Below, piece by piece: positions 16,486-25,685 of a stretch of 64,000 bases of DNA. The stretch covers positions 1,426,001 to 1,490,000 of the forward strand of contig NZ_CP042239.1 in the NCBI RefSeq assembly GCF_007833215.1, in the 5' to 3' direction. This DNA comes from Sphingomonas suaedae. GTDB lineage: Bacteria; Pseudomonadota; Alphaproteobacteria; Sphingomonadales; Sphingomonadaceae. Made by a program: the position numbers and the translations under genes. Below the pieces are notes generated by a model. It was not told the DNA's origin, did not search any database, and saw only the letters and a list, made by a program, of their open reading frames with translations. The stretch's first letter is position 1, and every line of letters begins with the position of its first letter.

Positions 16486-17586
16486 ATGGACGCACCCGTG
16501 AAGCTGCATACGGGCACCGCTCCCGACGGGGCGGTGCCCGTCGATCCATGGCGCAACTTCGTTTTTCCGAACCGCATCCGCGAGCTGCGGCGCAAGGCGG
16601 GGCTGCACCGGCTGATCGCATTGTCGCACCGCCTTCCCGACCTCACCTATATCCGCCTCTCCAAGATCGAGCGCGGCGAAGTCTTCGCCCGCGCCCGCGA
16701 ACTGGCCGATATCGCCGCTGCGCTGGATGTCGTGCCGGACGCATTGCTGATCGATGTCGATGCGCCCGCGTTTTCCATCGAAGATTGGGCCGCGCCTTTT
16801 GTCGGCGTTCCCCTGCCCGACCGCGCGCGCGATCGCTTCGCCGTGCTGCTGGCTGCTGCGGTGCGCAATCTTCGCGCATCCGATCGCGCGCTGACGATCC
16901 AGGCGATCACCGATCAGCATGGCATCGCGCCGGTCAATCTGTCACGGCTGGAAAATGCGCAGCGCAGCTTCGAGGACTGGAACGCGCCTACGCGCGCCGC
17001 GATCTGCGCGTTGCTGGGCACCGCGAATGAGGCAGCGCTGCGCGCCCGCATCGATCAATTGCACCGTAACGGCGATCTCGATCCGTGGTTCAACGCGATC
17101 AGCGATCCTGAGGAGCGATTGCGCCGGACGCGAGAGAAGATCGCCGCGCTGCGCTCGGAACTCGCCGATCCAGGCCCCGCGCACGGCGCCGGGGTGGCTA
17201 CGCTCCCCGTTGCGGCGCCCAACATCGGAACCATCGCGGTACTCGGCATCGCGGGACCCGATGGACTCATCCTGGATCAGGATACCGGCGAACGGATCGC
17301 ACCACCGCCGGGATGCGGCCGCCGCGTCGTCGCCTTGCGTCTGTGTCGTGCGACGCTGGGGGCGGCATTGCCCGGCCAGTCGATCCTGTTCGTCGATCTG
17401 GACCGCTACCCGGTCGCGGGCGGGCTGGCCGTGCTTCGCGAACCGGACGGCTACCGCGCCCTCTCGATCGCAATCGGAAATGACGGGTTGCTGGTCGGCC
17501 ACAGCCAGCATCCACCGCGCAGCTTCGCGCTTTCCGACGTTCCGGAAGATCACATCCATGCGGTGATTGCAGCCCGTTTCATGTAA
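16486..17586 (+). CDS. XRE-type regulator with two helix-turn-helix regions and an S24-like C terminus
   Basis: 366 residues from ATG 16486, 9 nt after AGGAGG; a GTG at 16480 is in frame but too close to that site. The first HTH is at about 28-88 (NRIRELRRKAGLHRLIALSHRLPDLTYIRLSKIERGEVFARARELADIAAALDV). A second similar segment follows at about 130-180 (LTIQAITDQHGIAPVNLSRLENAQRSFEDWNAPTRAAICALLGT). The C-terminal 130 residues (GRRVVALRLCRATLGAALPGQSILFVDLDRYPVAGGLAVLREPDGYRALSIAI) resemble the beta-rich fold of LexA/CI-type domains, but I see no clear Ser-Lys dyad, so self-cleavage is unlikely. Targets may include its own inverted repeat. Confidence 0.72.
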   Translation: MDAPVKLHTGTAPDGAVPVDPWRNFVFPNRIRELRRKAGLHRLIALSHRLPDLTYIRLSKIERGEVFARARELADIAAALDVVPDALLIDVDAPAFSIEDWAAPFVGVPLPDRARDRFAVLLAAAVRNLRASDRALTIQAITDQHGIAPVNLSRLENAQRSFEDWNAPTRAAICALLGTANEAALRARIDQLHRNGDLDPWFNAISDPEERLRRTREKIAALRSELADPGPAHGAGVATLPVAAPNIGTIAVLGIAGPDGLILDQDTGERIAPPPGCGRRVVALRLCRATLGAALPGQSILFVDLDRYPVAGGLAVLREPDGYRALSIAIGNDGLLVGHSQHPPRSFALSDVPEDHIHAVIAARFM

Positions 17587-17644
17587 CCAGTTGTAACCAT
17601 ATCCGTAATGGGTAAGATTGGGCCGCGCCGCGTGGCGTAGCCTG

Positions 17645-17650
17645 TATATG
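17645..17650 (+). promoter_or_regulatory. Possible -10 box of the FixL-like gene
   Basis: TATATG ends 7 nt before the GTG start, so a transcript from it would begin at or near the first codon (leaderless). GGCCGC lies 18 nt upstream. Speculative. Confidence 0.25.
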
Positions 17651-17657
17651 GTGTGGA

Positions 17658-20321
17658 GTGACAGGGGCGCGAAACTGGACGCCGGAGGGATCGACACGCG
17701 GTAGGGTCGCCACCCTCTGCTTCGCCGTTGCGGCGGGTCTTTCGATCGCCGGGTTGCTCGGCTGGTCGTTCGCGATTTCGCCGCTACGGTCGCCGATCCC
17801 GGGCTTTGCTGCGGCGTGGCCGCCCAATCTCCTGTTGGTTCTGGTCCTGGCGACCACGCTCATCCTACTCCCCCGCGCCGATCCTGAAGGTCCGGGGCGA
17901 CGGATCGGCACCGCGTTCGTCATCACCATCCTCATCGCGGCACTGGTGTTGCTCAGCGTAACGTTGCTGGCCCGGACCGGCGGCAGTCCGGTCTCCTGCC
18001 TGTTGATCTTCCTTCTTGCGGTCAGCGCGCTGATGCGCATCCGTTCGGGTCGCGAAGGCGCACCGGTCGCCGCGATGGTCGCAGCGCTGGTCATCAGCTT
18101 CGCGCTGCTGCTGCTGGCGGGCCAGTTGCTTGCTGCGGAAGTTCGGGGCGCCTCGGTCCAGCCCTGGCACATACCGGTCATCACCAATGTCGCGGAACTG
18201 GTGCTGGGCGTCGGACTGTTGCTCCAGGCGACACAACATGCGCTTCAGGGCTATCGCCCCAAGAGGGACGAGAACTGGCCGATCGCCCTCCGCGCGGTCC
18301 CCGCCCTGATGGTCGCGCCTGCACTGGTACTCGCGATCGAACTGCTCGTGTTCGACCAGCGTGGTTTCCCGGCGACCGCTGAAATCTGGGGGATGCTGGC
18401 CAACACGCTGATCGTCGGGTCGGTGCTGCTATGGTCGATCGCGCGCCTGTCGCGCCAGCGCTCGACGCTTCAGCTCTATGCTCAGTCGCTCGATGCCGAG
18501 CCGATCGCCTTTATCGATGCCGACGGACGGATCGTCCACTGGTCACGCGGATGCGCGGCGCTGTACGGCTATGGTGCGGAGGAGGCGATCGGTCAGGTCA
18601 AGCATCTGCTGCTCTCAAGCCGCGCTGCCGCCGATGACTCTGCAGGGTGGAGTCCCACGGCGCACGAAGGCAGTTTCCAGATCGTCGAAACCGCGAAGGA
18701 CGGCCGTGAGATTCACGTCCTGGAACGTCGCCAGCGGATCGACGACGATGGCGACACGCCCGTCACCGTGCTTGCAATGACCGATCTTGAACCACTTATG
18801 CGCGCGCAGGTCGCCCGCGCGGAGAGTGACGAACGACTGCTGCTGGCGGCGCAAGCGCACCGGATCGGTATTTTCGAATGGGATGTGGAGAGCGGAAAGC
18901 TCTCCTGGTTCGCCGATACGGAACCGCTTCTGGGGCTGCCTGTCGGCACTCTCGCTGACTATGAAAGTTGGGCGGCGCTCATTTTTCCGGAGGATCTCGC
19001 ACTGATTCTCAAGCGGATGGAAGCAACTGTACTCCGCCGAGCGGATCAGTTCTCATTCTTTTACCGCCTGTCTCTCGAAGATGGTGAAATCCGGGCCATT
19101 GAGGGCTCCGCGCGGTGCTTTTATGATGCGACGGGTGCGCTGGTGCGTACGCTGGGCGTCAATATCGACGTGACCGATCGTGTCGAGCAGACAGCACAAC
19201 TCGCGGCCCGGGAGGCCCAGCTTCTCTCCATTCTCCAAACCGTGCCCAGCGCGATGCTGGTGATCGATGTGCGCGGCCACGTTATGAGCTTCAGCCCAGC
19301 TGCGGAAAGACTTTTCGGCTATGCGGCCAGCGATATCATCGGCAAGAATGTATCCATGCTAATGGCCGACGAACATCGTTTGCGGCACGATGGCTATCTG
19401 GAACGCTATCTGCGTACTGGAGAGCGGCGCATCATCGGCATCCCGCGCATTCTGACGGCCCGTCATGCGGACGGCCGCGAAATACCCATCGAGTTGCATG
19501 TGGGCGAGGCCGTCTATGGCGACACCCGCGCTTTTACGGGTTTCATCACGGATTTGACGGAGCGGCTTCAGGGCGAAGAGCGGCTTCAGCAGTTGAGCAA
19601 CGAGCTAACCCAGATTGGCCGGATCAACGCGATGGGTGAGCTGGCCGCAGCGCTGGCGCACGAACTCAACCAACCATTGGCCGCAATTACAAATCACGTC
19701 GCCACCGCCGAGGTTATCCTGAACGATGGCGGCGATCGTGAACGGATTTCGCGTCAGCTCCAATCGACCCGTGAACAATCGTTGCGCGCGGGGGAGATCA
19801 TCCGCCGCCTGCGCGCATTTGTTTCGCGGCGCGAGGTCGATTCGCGGATGGAGTCGGTCGAGACGACCATTCGGGAGGCAAGCGCGCTCGTCCTGGTCGG
19901 GCATCAACGGCTCGATCTCACCGTGGATTATGAACTCGCGCACGACGCTGTCCGCATGTTTGCCGACAAGATCCAAATTCAACAGGTGCTGCTGAATCTG
20001 ATGCGCAATGCGCTGGAAGCGCTTGCTGGGGTTCCCGCAGAAGGCCGCCGGATCGCCATCGGTACGCGAAGGATCGACGACGACTGGATCGAATTTTCGG
20101 TGAGCGACAACGGGCCGGGACTCGCCGAACCGCTTCTTGAGCAGATGTTTCTCCCATTCAATTCTTCCAAAGGAGAGGGCAGTATGGGGATCGGACTGTT
20201 GATTTGCCGGCGCATCATCGAAGCGCACGGAGGGACAATGACCGCGCAGAACAATGAAGGGGGCGGCGCGACATTCCGGTTCACCGTCCCTGCAATAGAG
20301 CCGGGACTGGGAGAGGAATGA
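17658..20321 (+). CDS. FixL-like membrane sensor histidine kinase, haem-ligand His replaced
   Basis: 887 residues. About eight transmembrane helices fill residues 17-265, followed by three PAS-type domains (about 275-380, 395-505 and 515-640). The last aligns closely with the haem PAS of FixL (MADEHRLRHDGYLERYLRTGERRIIGIPRILTARHADGREIPIELHVGEAVYGDTRAFTGFITDLTE), but the position of the proximal histidine (His200 in Bradyrhizobium FixL) is R591. The conserved arginine of IIGIGR is kept (R597). The kinase core has H668 in AALAHELNQPLAAI, the N box QQVLLNLMRNALEAL, and DNGPGLAE and GSMGIGLLICRRIIEAHGG. It probably phosphorylates the adjacent FixJ-like regulator (4-nt overlap), but not by haem-based oxygen sensing. 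Confidence 0.88.
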   Translation: MTGARNWTPEGSTRGRVATLCFAVAAGLSIAGLLGWSFAISPLRSPIPGFAAAWPPNLLLVLVLATTLILLPRADPEGPGRRIGTAFVITILIAALVLLSVTLLARTGGSPVSCLLIFLLAVSALMRIRSGREGAPVAAMVAALVISFALLLLAGQLLAAEVRGASVQPWHIPVITNVAELVLGVGLLLQATQHALQGYRPKRDENWPIALRAVPALMVAPALVLAIELLVFDQRGFPATAEIWGMLANTLIVGSVLLWSIARLSRQRSTLQLYAQSLDAEPIAFIDADGRIVHWSRGCAALYGYGAEEAIGQVKHLLLSSRAAADDSAGWSPTAHEGSFQIVETAKDGREIHVLERRQRIDDDGDTPVTVLAMTDLEPLMRAQVARAESDERLLLAAQAHRIGIFEWDVESGKLSWFADTEPLLGLPVGTLADYESWAALIFPEDLALILKRMEATVLRRADQFSFFYRLSLEDGEIRAIEGSARCFYDATGALVRTLGVNIDVTDRVEQTAQLAAREAQLLSILQTVPSAMLVIDVRGHVMSFSPAAERLFGYAASDIIGKNVSMLMADEHRLRHDGYLERYLRTGERRIIGIPRILTARHADGREIPIELHVGEAVYGDTRAFTGFITDLTERLQGEERLQQLSNELTQIGRINAMGELAAALAHELNQPLAAITNHVATAEVILNDGGDRERISRQLQSTREQSLRAGEIIRRLRAFVSRREVDSRMESVETTIREASALVLVGHQRLDLTVDYELAHDAVRMFADKIQIQQVLLNLMRNALEALAGVPAEGRRIAIGTRRIDDDWIEFSVSDNGPGLAEPLLEQMFLPFNSSKGEGSMGIGLLICRRIIEAHGGTMTAQNNEGGGATFRFTVPAIEPGLGEE

Positions 20322-20935
20322 TGCAGAGCGTCTATATTGTCGATGACGATCAGGCTGTCCGGCAATCGCTGCACGGGCTGTTGTCGGAACGCCCCAATCT
20401 CGTGATCCGGGTCTTCGCGTCGGGCGAGTCCTTCCTGGAGAATATCGAGGCCAGCGACAGTGGCGTCCTGTTGCTCGACTATCAGATGCCGGGTCGCAAC
20501 GGGATCGAGGTGATGCGCGAGTTGCAGTCGCGAAAGGCTACGTTCCTGACGATCATGCTGACGGGCCAGGGCGATATCTCGCTGGCGGTGCAGGCGATGA
20601 AGGCGGGGGCCACGGATTTCCTCGAGAAACCCTATGATCCTCACCACCTTCTCAATCTACTCGACGAAGCCTTTGCCCGGTTCAGCGAGACCAGCGGCAT
20701 CGCCGAGCGGCGGGAACAGGCGCGGGCGCGGATCGCCCGCCTGTCGCCGCGCGAGCATGAGGTGCTGATGGGTCTGATCGAAGGGCGCCCCAACAAGGTG
20801 ATCGCCCACCAGCTCGATCTGTCGCCCCGCACGGTGGAAATCTATCGCGCGAACATGATGGAGAAGCTCGACGTCGGCAGCCTGTCCGAAGCGCTCCGCC
20901 TCGCTTATGCCGCGGAGGTTGCCGCCCCGGTCTGA
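20318..20935 (+). CDS. FixJ-like response regulator
   Basis: 205 residues. Receiver domain with D9-D10, phosphoacceptor D54 (LLLDYQMPG), Thr in MLTGQGD and Lys in FLEKPYDP; linker at about 125-140; LuxR-type HTH (LSPREHEVLMGLIEGRPNKVIAHQLDLSPRTVEIYRANMMEKLDVGSLSEALRLA). This is the FixJ/TtrR/StyR arrangement. Its start overlaps the kinase stop by 4 nt. Target genes are not evident; the location between two motility operons hints at control of motility, which is inference only. Confidence 0.92.
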   Translation: MMQSVYIVDDDQAVRQSLHGLLSERPNLVIRVFASGESFLENIEASDSGVLLLDYQMPGRNGIEVMRELQSRKATFLTIMLTGQGDISLAVQAMKAGATDFLEKPYDPHHLLNLLDEAFARFSETSGIAERREQARARIARLSPREHEVLMGLIEGRPNKVIAHQLDLSPRTVEIYRANMMEKLDVGSLSEALRLAYAAEVAAPV

Positions 20936-20942
20936 CTGTCCT

Positions 20943-21302
20943 TCAGGCGGCCATTCGGCCTTCAGCCAGCCCTTCAAGCAACGAGCGGTTGACCTCAATC
21001 AGCGGATCGATCGACTCGCGCCCTTTCATCACGTCGCTGGCGTGACGATTGACCCATAATCCGATTGAAATGATCGACGCGCGCAGCTCGTCCGGAAGGC
21101 TGTTGCCGGGGGCGCCACAGGCGTTGGCGAACGCGTCCCACATCTCCCGGTTCCAGTGCAGCGCGTTCATCAACCTACCCCCCGAATAGCCCATGTCCCG
21201 GGCCTCGATCAGCGCGGCGGTGACGTCCCGGATCAGGCGTTGCTCGGTTGCGCGGGGCGTTTCGACGAGCGTGCGGGCACGTTGATAGGCGCTAAGCGAC
21301 AT
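20943..21302 (-). CDS. flaF: FlaF, flagellin production regulator
   Basis: 119 residues from ATG 21302 (GAGGAA just upstream); the longer upstream frame is not conserved-looking. MSLSAYQRARTLVETPRATEQRLIRDVTAALIEARDMGYSGGRLMNALHWNREMWDAFANACGAPGNSLPDELRASIISIGLWVNRH fits FlaF. In Caulobacter and Brucella FlaF is needed for flagellin secretion and translation and acts in opposition to FlbT. It is convergent with the FixJ-like gene (7-nt gap) and divergent from motA. Confidence 0.9.
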   Translation of the reverse strand: MSLSAYQRARTLVETPRATEQRLIRDVTAALIEARDMGYSGGRLMNALHWNREMWDAFANACGAPGNSLPDELRASIISIGLWVNRHASDVMKGRESIDPLIEVNRSLLEGLAEGRMAA

Positions 21303-21328
21303 GCGGGTTCCTCGTTCGCGTTTACCGC

Positions 21329-21357
21329 ATTCTAGATGGAAGCCGCGCCGTCCGGTC
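21329..21357 (-). promoter_or_regulatory. flaF promoter of the flagellar-box class
   Basis: Minus strand: GACC (21357-21354), 19 nt, TAGAAT (21334-21329); hexamer GACCGG, 17-bp spacer. Confidence 0.6.
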
Positions 21358-21404
21358 GCGTCCTGCCTCAAGCCGTTGCGGATCGTCGAAAAGATGCCCG
21401 ATGC

Positions 21405-21433
21405 GTCCGGCACCCCCGCCCCCGCCCTATAAT
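21405..21433 (+). promoter_or_regulatory. motA-che operon promoter of the flagellar-box class
   Basis: GTCC at 21405-21408, 19 nt, TATAAT at 21428-21433; hexamer GTCCGG, 17-bp spacer. It is the only promoter I can see for the 9.3-kb operon that follows. Confidence 0.6.
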
Positions 21434-21475
21434 CCACGGAACTGCCGGTCACGGCACAGGGGAACGACTCTCATC

Positions 21476-22360
21476 ATGCTTAACGGCGTCGGTTTCATCA
21501 TCATTCTGATCTGCGTCTTCGGCAGCTTCCTGCTCGCCGGGGGCAAGATGGACGTGATCCTGCACGCGCTGCCGCACGAGATGATGGCAATCGGCGGCGC
21601 GGCGATCGGCGCCTTCCTGGTTTCAAATCCGATGCCGGTCGTGAAGCAGGCCGGCAAGGGCATCATGCGGTCCTTCAAGGGCAGCAAGTGGAAGGACTCG
21701 GACTATCGCGACCTGCTGACGCTGATGTTCGGGCTCCTCATGACGTTCAAGAAGGGTGGCGCCACGGCGATCGAACCGCATCTCGACACGCCCGCCGAAA
21801 GCAGCATCTTCAAACGCTATCCGCGTCTGATCGCCGATCACCACCTGATCGAGTTCATCTGCGACTATCTGCGCATGATGACGGTGAATTTCGAGGATCC
21901 GCATCAGCTGGCCGAGGCGATGGAAAACGATATCGAGGCGCATCACCATCACGAGATGCACCCGCAGCACGCGCTGCAGCAAATGGCCGACGGCCTGCCC
22001 GCGATCGGCATCGTCGCGGCGGTGCTGGGCGTCATCAAGACGATGGGATCGATCGACCAGCCGGTCGAAATCCTGGGCGCGATGATCGGCGGCGCGCTGG
22101 TCGGAACCTTTCTGGGCGTGCTCCTCTCTTACTGTTTTGTAGGCCCGCTGGCCGCCAAGCTGCAACAGGTGATCGAAGGGGACGGCAAGCCGTTCGTCAT
22201 CGCCAAGACCGCGATCGTTGCCCATGCCCAGGGTATGCCCACGCAGGTGGCGGTCGAGATCGCGCGCCGTGCGACGCCGTCCGACAAGGCGCCATCCTTC
22301 CAGCAACTCGAAACCGCACTTGAGGAGGCGAAGAGTGACCTCGCAGCTCAACCAGCCTGA
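21476..22360 (+). CDS. motA: MotA, stator proton-channel subunit
   Basis: 294 residues. Four membrane helices: two near the N terminus (GVGFIIILICVFGSFLLAGG and MMAIGGAAIGAFLVSN) and two after the cytoplasmic loop (GLPAIGIVAAVLGVIKTMG and ILGAMIGGALVGTFLGVLLSYCFVGPLA). The conserved GIVAAVLGVIKTM segment contacts MotB. ATG 21476 is chosen because the upstream extension is not hydrophobic or conserved. It is the first gene of the motility operon; motB is ten genes downstream (28862). Confidence 0.95.
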   Translation: MLNGVGFIIILICVFGSFLLAGGKMDVILHALPHEMMAIGGAAIGAFLVSNPMPVVKQAGKGIMRSFKGSKWKDSDYRDLLTLMFGLLMTFKKGGATAIEPHLDTPAESSIFKRYPRLIADHHLIEFICDYLRMMTVNFEDPHQLAEAMENDIEAHHHHEMHPQHALQQMADGLPAIGIVAAVLGVIKTMGSIDQPVEILGAMIGGALVGTFLGVLLSYCFVGPLAAKLQQVIEGDGKPFVIAKTAIVAHAQGMPTQVAVEIARRATPSDKAPSFQQLETALEEAKSDLAAQPA

Positions 22361-22667
22361 CCCCGAAAATTTCGCGGGGGGCGTGATCGATCTTCCGGCC
22401 CATGGCGTCACCGTGACTGCCGAGGACCTGAAGGTGCGCCTCGTGCTCGCCGCCGATTTCGGAGGCGATCTGACCGTGGACGCCAGCACCGTCGAAAGCG
22501 TCGGCCAGGCCGTGCTCCAGCTGTTGCTGGCCGCGCGCGCGGAAACCGAAGCGTCGGGCCACCATTTCGTAATCCAAAACCCCAGCCCCGCCTTCCTGGC
22601 GCGGATCGAGGCACTTGGTCTGAGCGACCGATTGGGCCTGAGCCAGACAGAGGAACTGCAATCGTGA
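22335..22667 (+). CDS. STAS-domain protein of the che operon
   Basis: 110 residues from GTG 22335, preceded by AGGAGG, overlapping the end of motA by 26 nt. The sequence VIDLPAHGVTVTAEDLKVRLVLAADFGGDLTVDASTVESVGQAVLQLLLAARAETEASGHHFVIQNPSPAFLARIEALGLSDRLG has the strand-helix pattern of STAS domains, with VDASTVESVG in place of the anti-sigma-antagonist phosphoserine loop. Small STAS proteins occur at the head of several alphaproteobacterial che operons; the role is unclear. Confidence 0.82.
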   Translation: MTSQLNQPDPENFAGGVIDLPAHGVTVTAEDLKVRLVLAADFGGDLTVDASTVESVGQAVLQLLLAARAETEASGHHFVIQNPSPAFLARIEALGLSDRLGLSQTEELQS

Positions 22668-23029
22668 GCAAGCTCATTCTTACCGTCGACGATTCCGCCA
22701 GTATGCGTATGCTGCTCAAGGCATCGCTGAGTGCGCAGGGATTCCGGATTGAGGCCGCGAATGACGGTCGTCACGGGCTGGAGCGGATGCAGGAGGTCAA
22801 GCCCGACCTGCTCATCACCGATATCAACATGCCGGAAATGGACGGGTTCGAGCTGATCGAGGCGGTCCGCGCACTGCCGGAATTCCGCGGCACGCCGATC
22901 CTGGTGCTCTCGACCGAGTTTTCGGACGAGAAGAAGTCGCGTGCCCGCTCTGCAGGCGCCACCGGCTGGATCACCAAGCCGTTCGAGGCGGCGAAGCTGG
23001 GGGCGGCGATCCGCCGCGTCTGCCCATGA
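22664..23029 (+). CDS. cheY: CheY-type response regulator (first copy)
   Basis: 121 residues, a single receiver domain: D9-D10, phosphoacceptor D53 (LLITDINMPEMDGFEL), Ser in VLSTEF and Lys in WITKPFE. Overlaps the STAS gene and cheA by 4 nt on each side. In organisms with two CheY proteins, one usually binds the switch and the other drains phosphate; the sequence alone does not tell which this is. The second copy is at 27607. Confidence 0.93.
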   Translation: MSKLILTVDDSASMRMLLKASLSAQGFRIEAANDGRHGLERMQEVKPDLLITDINMPEMDGFELIEAVRALPEFRGTPILVLSTEFSDEKKSRARSAGATGWITKPFEAAKLGAAIRRVCP

Positions 23030-25197
23030 GCGACGATATGGACGATATCCAGGCGATCTTCTTCGAAGAATGCGCCGAGGGCCTGGCCGCTGCCGAACAG
23101 GGATTGTCGGCGATGCAGGCGGGTGATGTCTCGCCGGCGACCATTGCCGCCGTGTTCCGTGCAGTCCATTCGATCAAGGGCGGCGCGGGCGCGTTCGGCC
23201 ATGTCGCACTGACCGCATTCGCGCACAAGTTCGAGAATCTGCTCGACGAAGTTCGCGCGGAGCGGATCGCGCCGACTCCGCCCACCGTGGGCGTGATGTT
23301 GTCGGCGCTCGACATTCTGTCGGATCACGTCGCCGCATCGCAGGGCTCTGCGACGACCCCGGACGACGCCGCTTCGCTCGCGGCGATCCAGGCGGTGCTG
23401 AACGGCGAAGCGGGCACTGTGCCCGCGTCGCCCCCCTCCCTTTCCCCCTCCCCGGCCCCGGTCGCGCCGGTCGAAGCCGCGCAACCGGCCGATGCGGACC
23501 CGTTCGGCTTTGAGCCGGTGAGCGTCGCGGTGGACGATTTCGATCTCGGCGCGATCATGGCGCCCGCCGAACAGGATGCGGAAGCCGAGCCCGTCGGCGA
23601 ACCCGACTGGCGGGTCGAGTTCGGTCCCTCGCGCGAAGCGATGGCCGGCGGATCGGAACCCATGCTGGTGATCCGCGAACTTGAGGATCTGGGCGGTCGC
23701 GTGGTCGCGGTCGATTGCTCGTCGCTGCCCGCACTGCGCGATGTCGAGCCCGAAGACGCCTATCTGCGCTGGACGATCCAGCTGCCCGGCTGGACGCGGG
23801 AAGACAGCATTCAGGAGGCATTCGATTTCGTCGCGCCGGATTCGCATATCGCGATCGCCCGCTTTGAGACCGAGCGCACTCCCGCCACGACCGCGTCCGA
23901 AGAACCACGCGGCGGCGATGCCCGCGCGCTGATCGGCCAGATCGAAGCCGCAGCGCCCGGAATCGCCGCCGCCGCCCAGGCGGCCGAGACCCGGGTAACC
24001 GACAGCGCATCGCAGACGATCCGCGTCGATCTGCACAAGCTGGACAATCTGCTCAACCTGGTCGGCGAACTCGTGATCCGCAACTCGATCCTGTCCGATC
24101 GCCTGAGCGCCAAGGATCAGGAGCGCGTCGAACTTCCCGAACTCGCCCGGCTGACGCGCGAGATTCAGGACAATGTCATGTCGCTGCGCGCGCAGCCGAT
24201 CAAACAGGCGTTCAGCCGGGTGCCACGCATGTTGCGCGACCTGATGGCCGAGACGGGCAAGCAGGTGACGCTCCAGACGTTCGGCGAGACCACCGAAGTC
24301 GACAAGGGCGTGATCGAGAAAATCGGCGACCCGCTGACCCATCTCATCCGCAACGCCGTCGATCATGGGCTGGAAAGCCCCGAGGAACGGCTGCGCGCCG
24401 GCAAGTCCGCCGAAGGGACGATCCGCTTGTCTGCCGAGCAGAAAGGCGCCCGGATCATCGTCACGGTCGCCGATGACGGACGCGGCATCGACCGTGCCCG
24501 CGTGCGCGCCAAGGCCATCGAAAAGGGTATTATCCCCGCAGACGCGGCGCTGAGCGACGAAGAGATCGATCAGTTGATCTGCGCGCCCGGCTTCTCGACC
24601 GCTGCGACGATTTCGAACATTTCCGGCCGAGGCGTCGGCATGGACGTGGTCCGCTCCAACGTCGAGGCCCTGGGCGGTCGTGTCGAGATCAGTTCGACCC
24701 CGGGCAAGGGCACCAGCTTCACCTTGGTGTTGCCGCTGACGCTGGCGATCCTCGACGGCATGGTCGTGCGCCTCGCGGGGCAGCGCTTCGTGCTGCCGCT
24801 CGCCACGGTTGTCGAGGCGATCCGCCCCGAGCCGGGCCAAGTCAGCGCGACGACCCCCGACAATGAGGTGATCGAGATTCGCGGCGAGTATTTGCCCGTG
24901 CGCCGACTGACCGAAGTGTTCGGCCTGCACGCGAACGAAGACCGCCCCGTCCACGAAAGCCTCGTCATCATCGTCGAGAGCGAGAGCGCCGGCCGCGTCG
25001 GCCTCCTCGTCGATACGATCGACGACCGGCGCGAGGTGGTCATCAAGAGCCTGGAGCAGAACCTCCACCCGATCCGCGGCCTGGGCGGCGCCACCATCCT
25101 CGGCGACGGCTCGATCGCGCTCATCCTCGATGTCGAGGCGCTGGTCGCCTCCGCCGCCAGCCACAACCGCAACCTCATGAGAGGACTAGCAGCATGA
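23026..25197 (+). CDS. cheA: CheA, chemotaxis histidine kinase
   Basis: 723 residues. Hpt domain at 1-110 with phosphorylated H48 (RAVHSIKGGAGAFGHVA), a Pro-rich linker and a divergent P2-like region, a dimerisation helix pair (IRVDLHKLDNLLNLVGELVIRNSILSDRL), the ATP-binding domain (HLIRNAVDHGLESPEERL, VADDGRGID, GRGVGMDVVRSNVEALGG) and a C-terminal CheW-like domain. It phosphorylates CheY and CheB in response to the receptors. Starts within the end of cheY and ends within the start of cheW. Confidence 0.97.
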   Translation: MSDDMDDIQAIFFEECAEGLAAAEQGLSAMQAGDVSPATIAAVFRAVHSIKGGAGAFGHVALTAFAHKFENLLDEVRAERIAPTPPTVGVMLSALDILSDHVAASQGSATTPDDAASLAAIQAVLNGEAGTVPASPPSLSPSPAPVAPVEAAQPADADPFGFEPVSVAVDDFDLGAIMAPAEQDAEAEPVGEPDWRVEFGPSREAMAGGSEPMLVIRELEDLGGRVVAVDCSSLPALRDVEPEDAYLRWTIQLPGWTREDSIQEAFDFVAPDSHIAIARFETERTPATTASEEPRGGDARALIGQIEAAAPGIAAAAQAAETRVTDSASQTIRVDLHKLDNLLNLVGELVIRNSILSDRLSAKDQERVELPELARLTREIQDNVMSLRAQPIKQAFSRVPRMLRDLMAETGKQVTLQTFGETTEVDKGVIEKIGDPLTHLIRNAVDHGLESPEERLRAGKSAEGTIRLSAEQKGARIIVTVADDGRGIDRARVRAKAIEKGIIPADAALSDEEIDQLICAPGFSTAATISNISGRGVGMDVVRSNVEALGGRVEISSTPGKGTSFTLVLPLTLAILDGMVVRLAGQRFVLPLATVVEAIRPEPGQVSATTPDNEVIEIRGEYLPVRRLTEVFGLHANEDRPVHESLVIIVESESAGRVGLLVDTIDDRREVVIKSLEQNLHPIRGLGGATILGDGSIALILDVEALVASAASHNRNLMRGLAA

Positions 25198-25685
25198 CTG
25201 AACAAGAAACCCCCGCCGACGAAATCAAGATCGTCACCTTCACCCTGGGCGCCCGCCATTTCGGCATCGACATGCGCTCGCTGATCGAAATCCGCGAATG
25301 GTCGGAGCCGACCCCGTTGCCCAGCGTCCCCGGATATATCCTGGGCGTGACCAATTTGCGCGGCACCGTCGTGCCGGTCGTTGGCCTTGCCGAGCGGCTG
25401 GGCTGGACGCCGAGCACGATCCATGCACGCTCCTGCGTGCTGGTCGTCAACATTGCGGGCAAGCAGGCCGGTTTCCTGGTGGACGAGGTCGACGACATCG
25501 TCGCCATCCAGGAGAGCGCGATCCAGCCCGCGCCGGATGTCGAGCTTCAGGAAGTCAATGTGATCTCCGGTCTGGTCCAGATCACTGCCCGCGCGCGCGA
25601 CGGCAGCGAGCCGAAGCCGCAAATGGTGCTGTTGCTCGATCTCGACGCGCTCGCCATCACCCGCCACCTGGACATGGCCGCATGA
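25194..25685 (+). CDS. cheW: CheW, receptor-kinase coupling protein
   Basis: 163 residues: a single CheW/SH3-like domain (IVTFTLGARHFGIDMRSLIEIREWSEPTPLPSVPGYILGVTNLRGTVVPVVGLAERLGW). It links MCP tips to the CheA P5 domain. The 4-nt overlaps with cheA and cheR indicate translational coupling. Confidence 0.96.
   Translation: MTEQETPADEIKIVTFTLGARHFGIDMRSLIEIREWSEPTPLPSVPGYILGVTNLRGTVVPVVGLAERLGWTPSTIHARSCVLVVNIAGKQAGFLVDEVDDIVAIQESAIQPAPDVELQEVNVISGLVQITARARDGSEPKPQMVLLLDLDALAITRHLDMAA

Noticed and set aside
20936-20942. Terminator between the FixJ-like gene and flaF
   Set aside because: The convergent genes are only 7 nt apart and I see no stem followed by a T-run.
22771-25164. A 797-codon open frame antisense to cheA
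   Set aside because: Composition typical of antisense reading in high-GC DNA, while cheA on the plus strand is certain.
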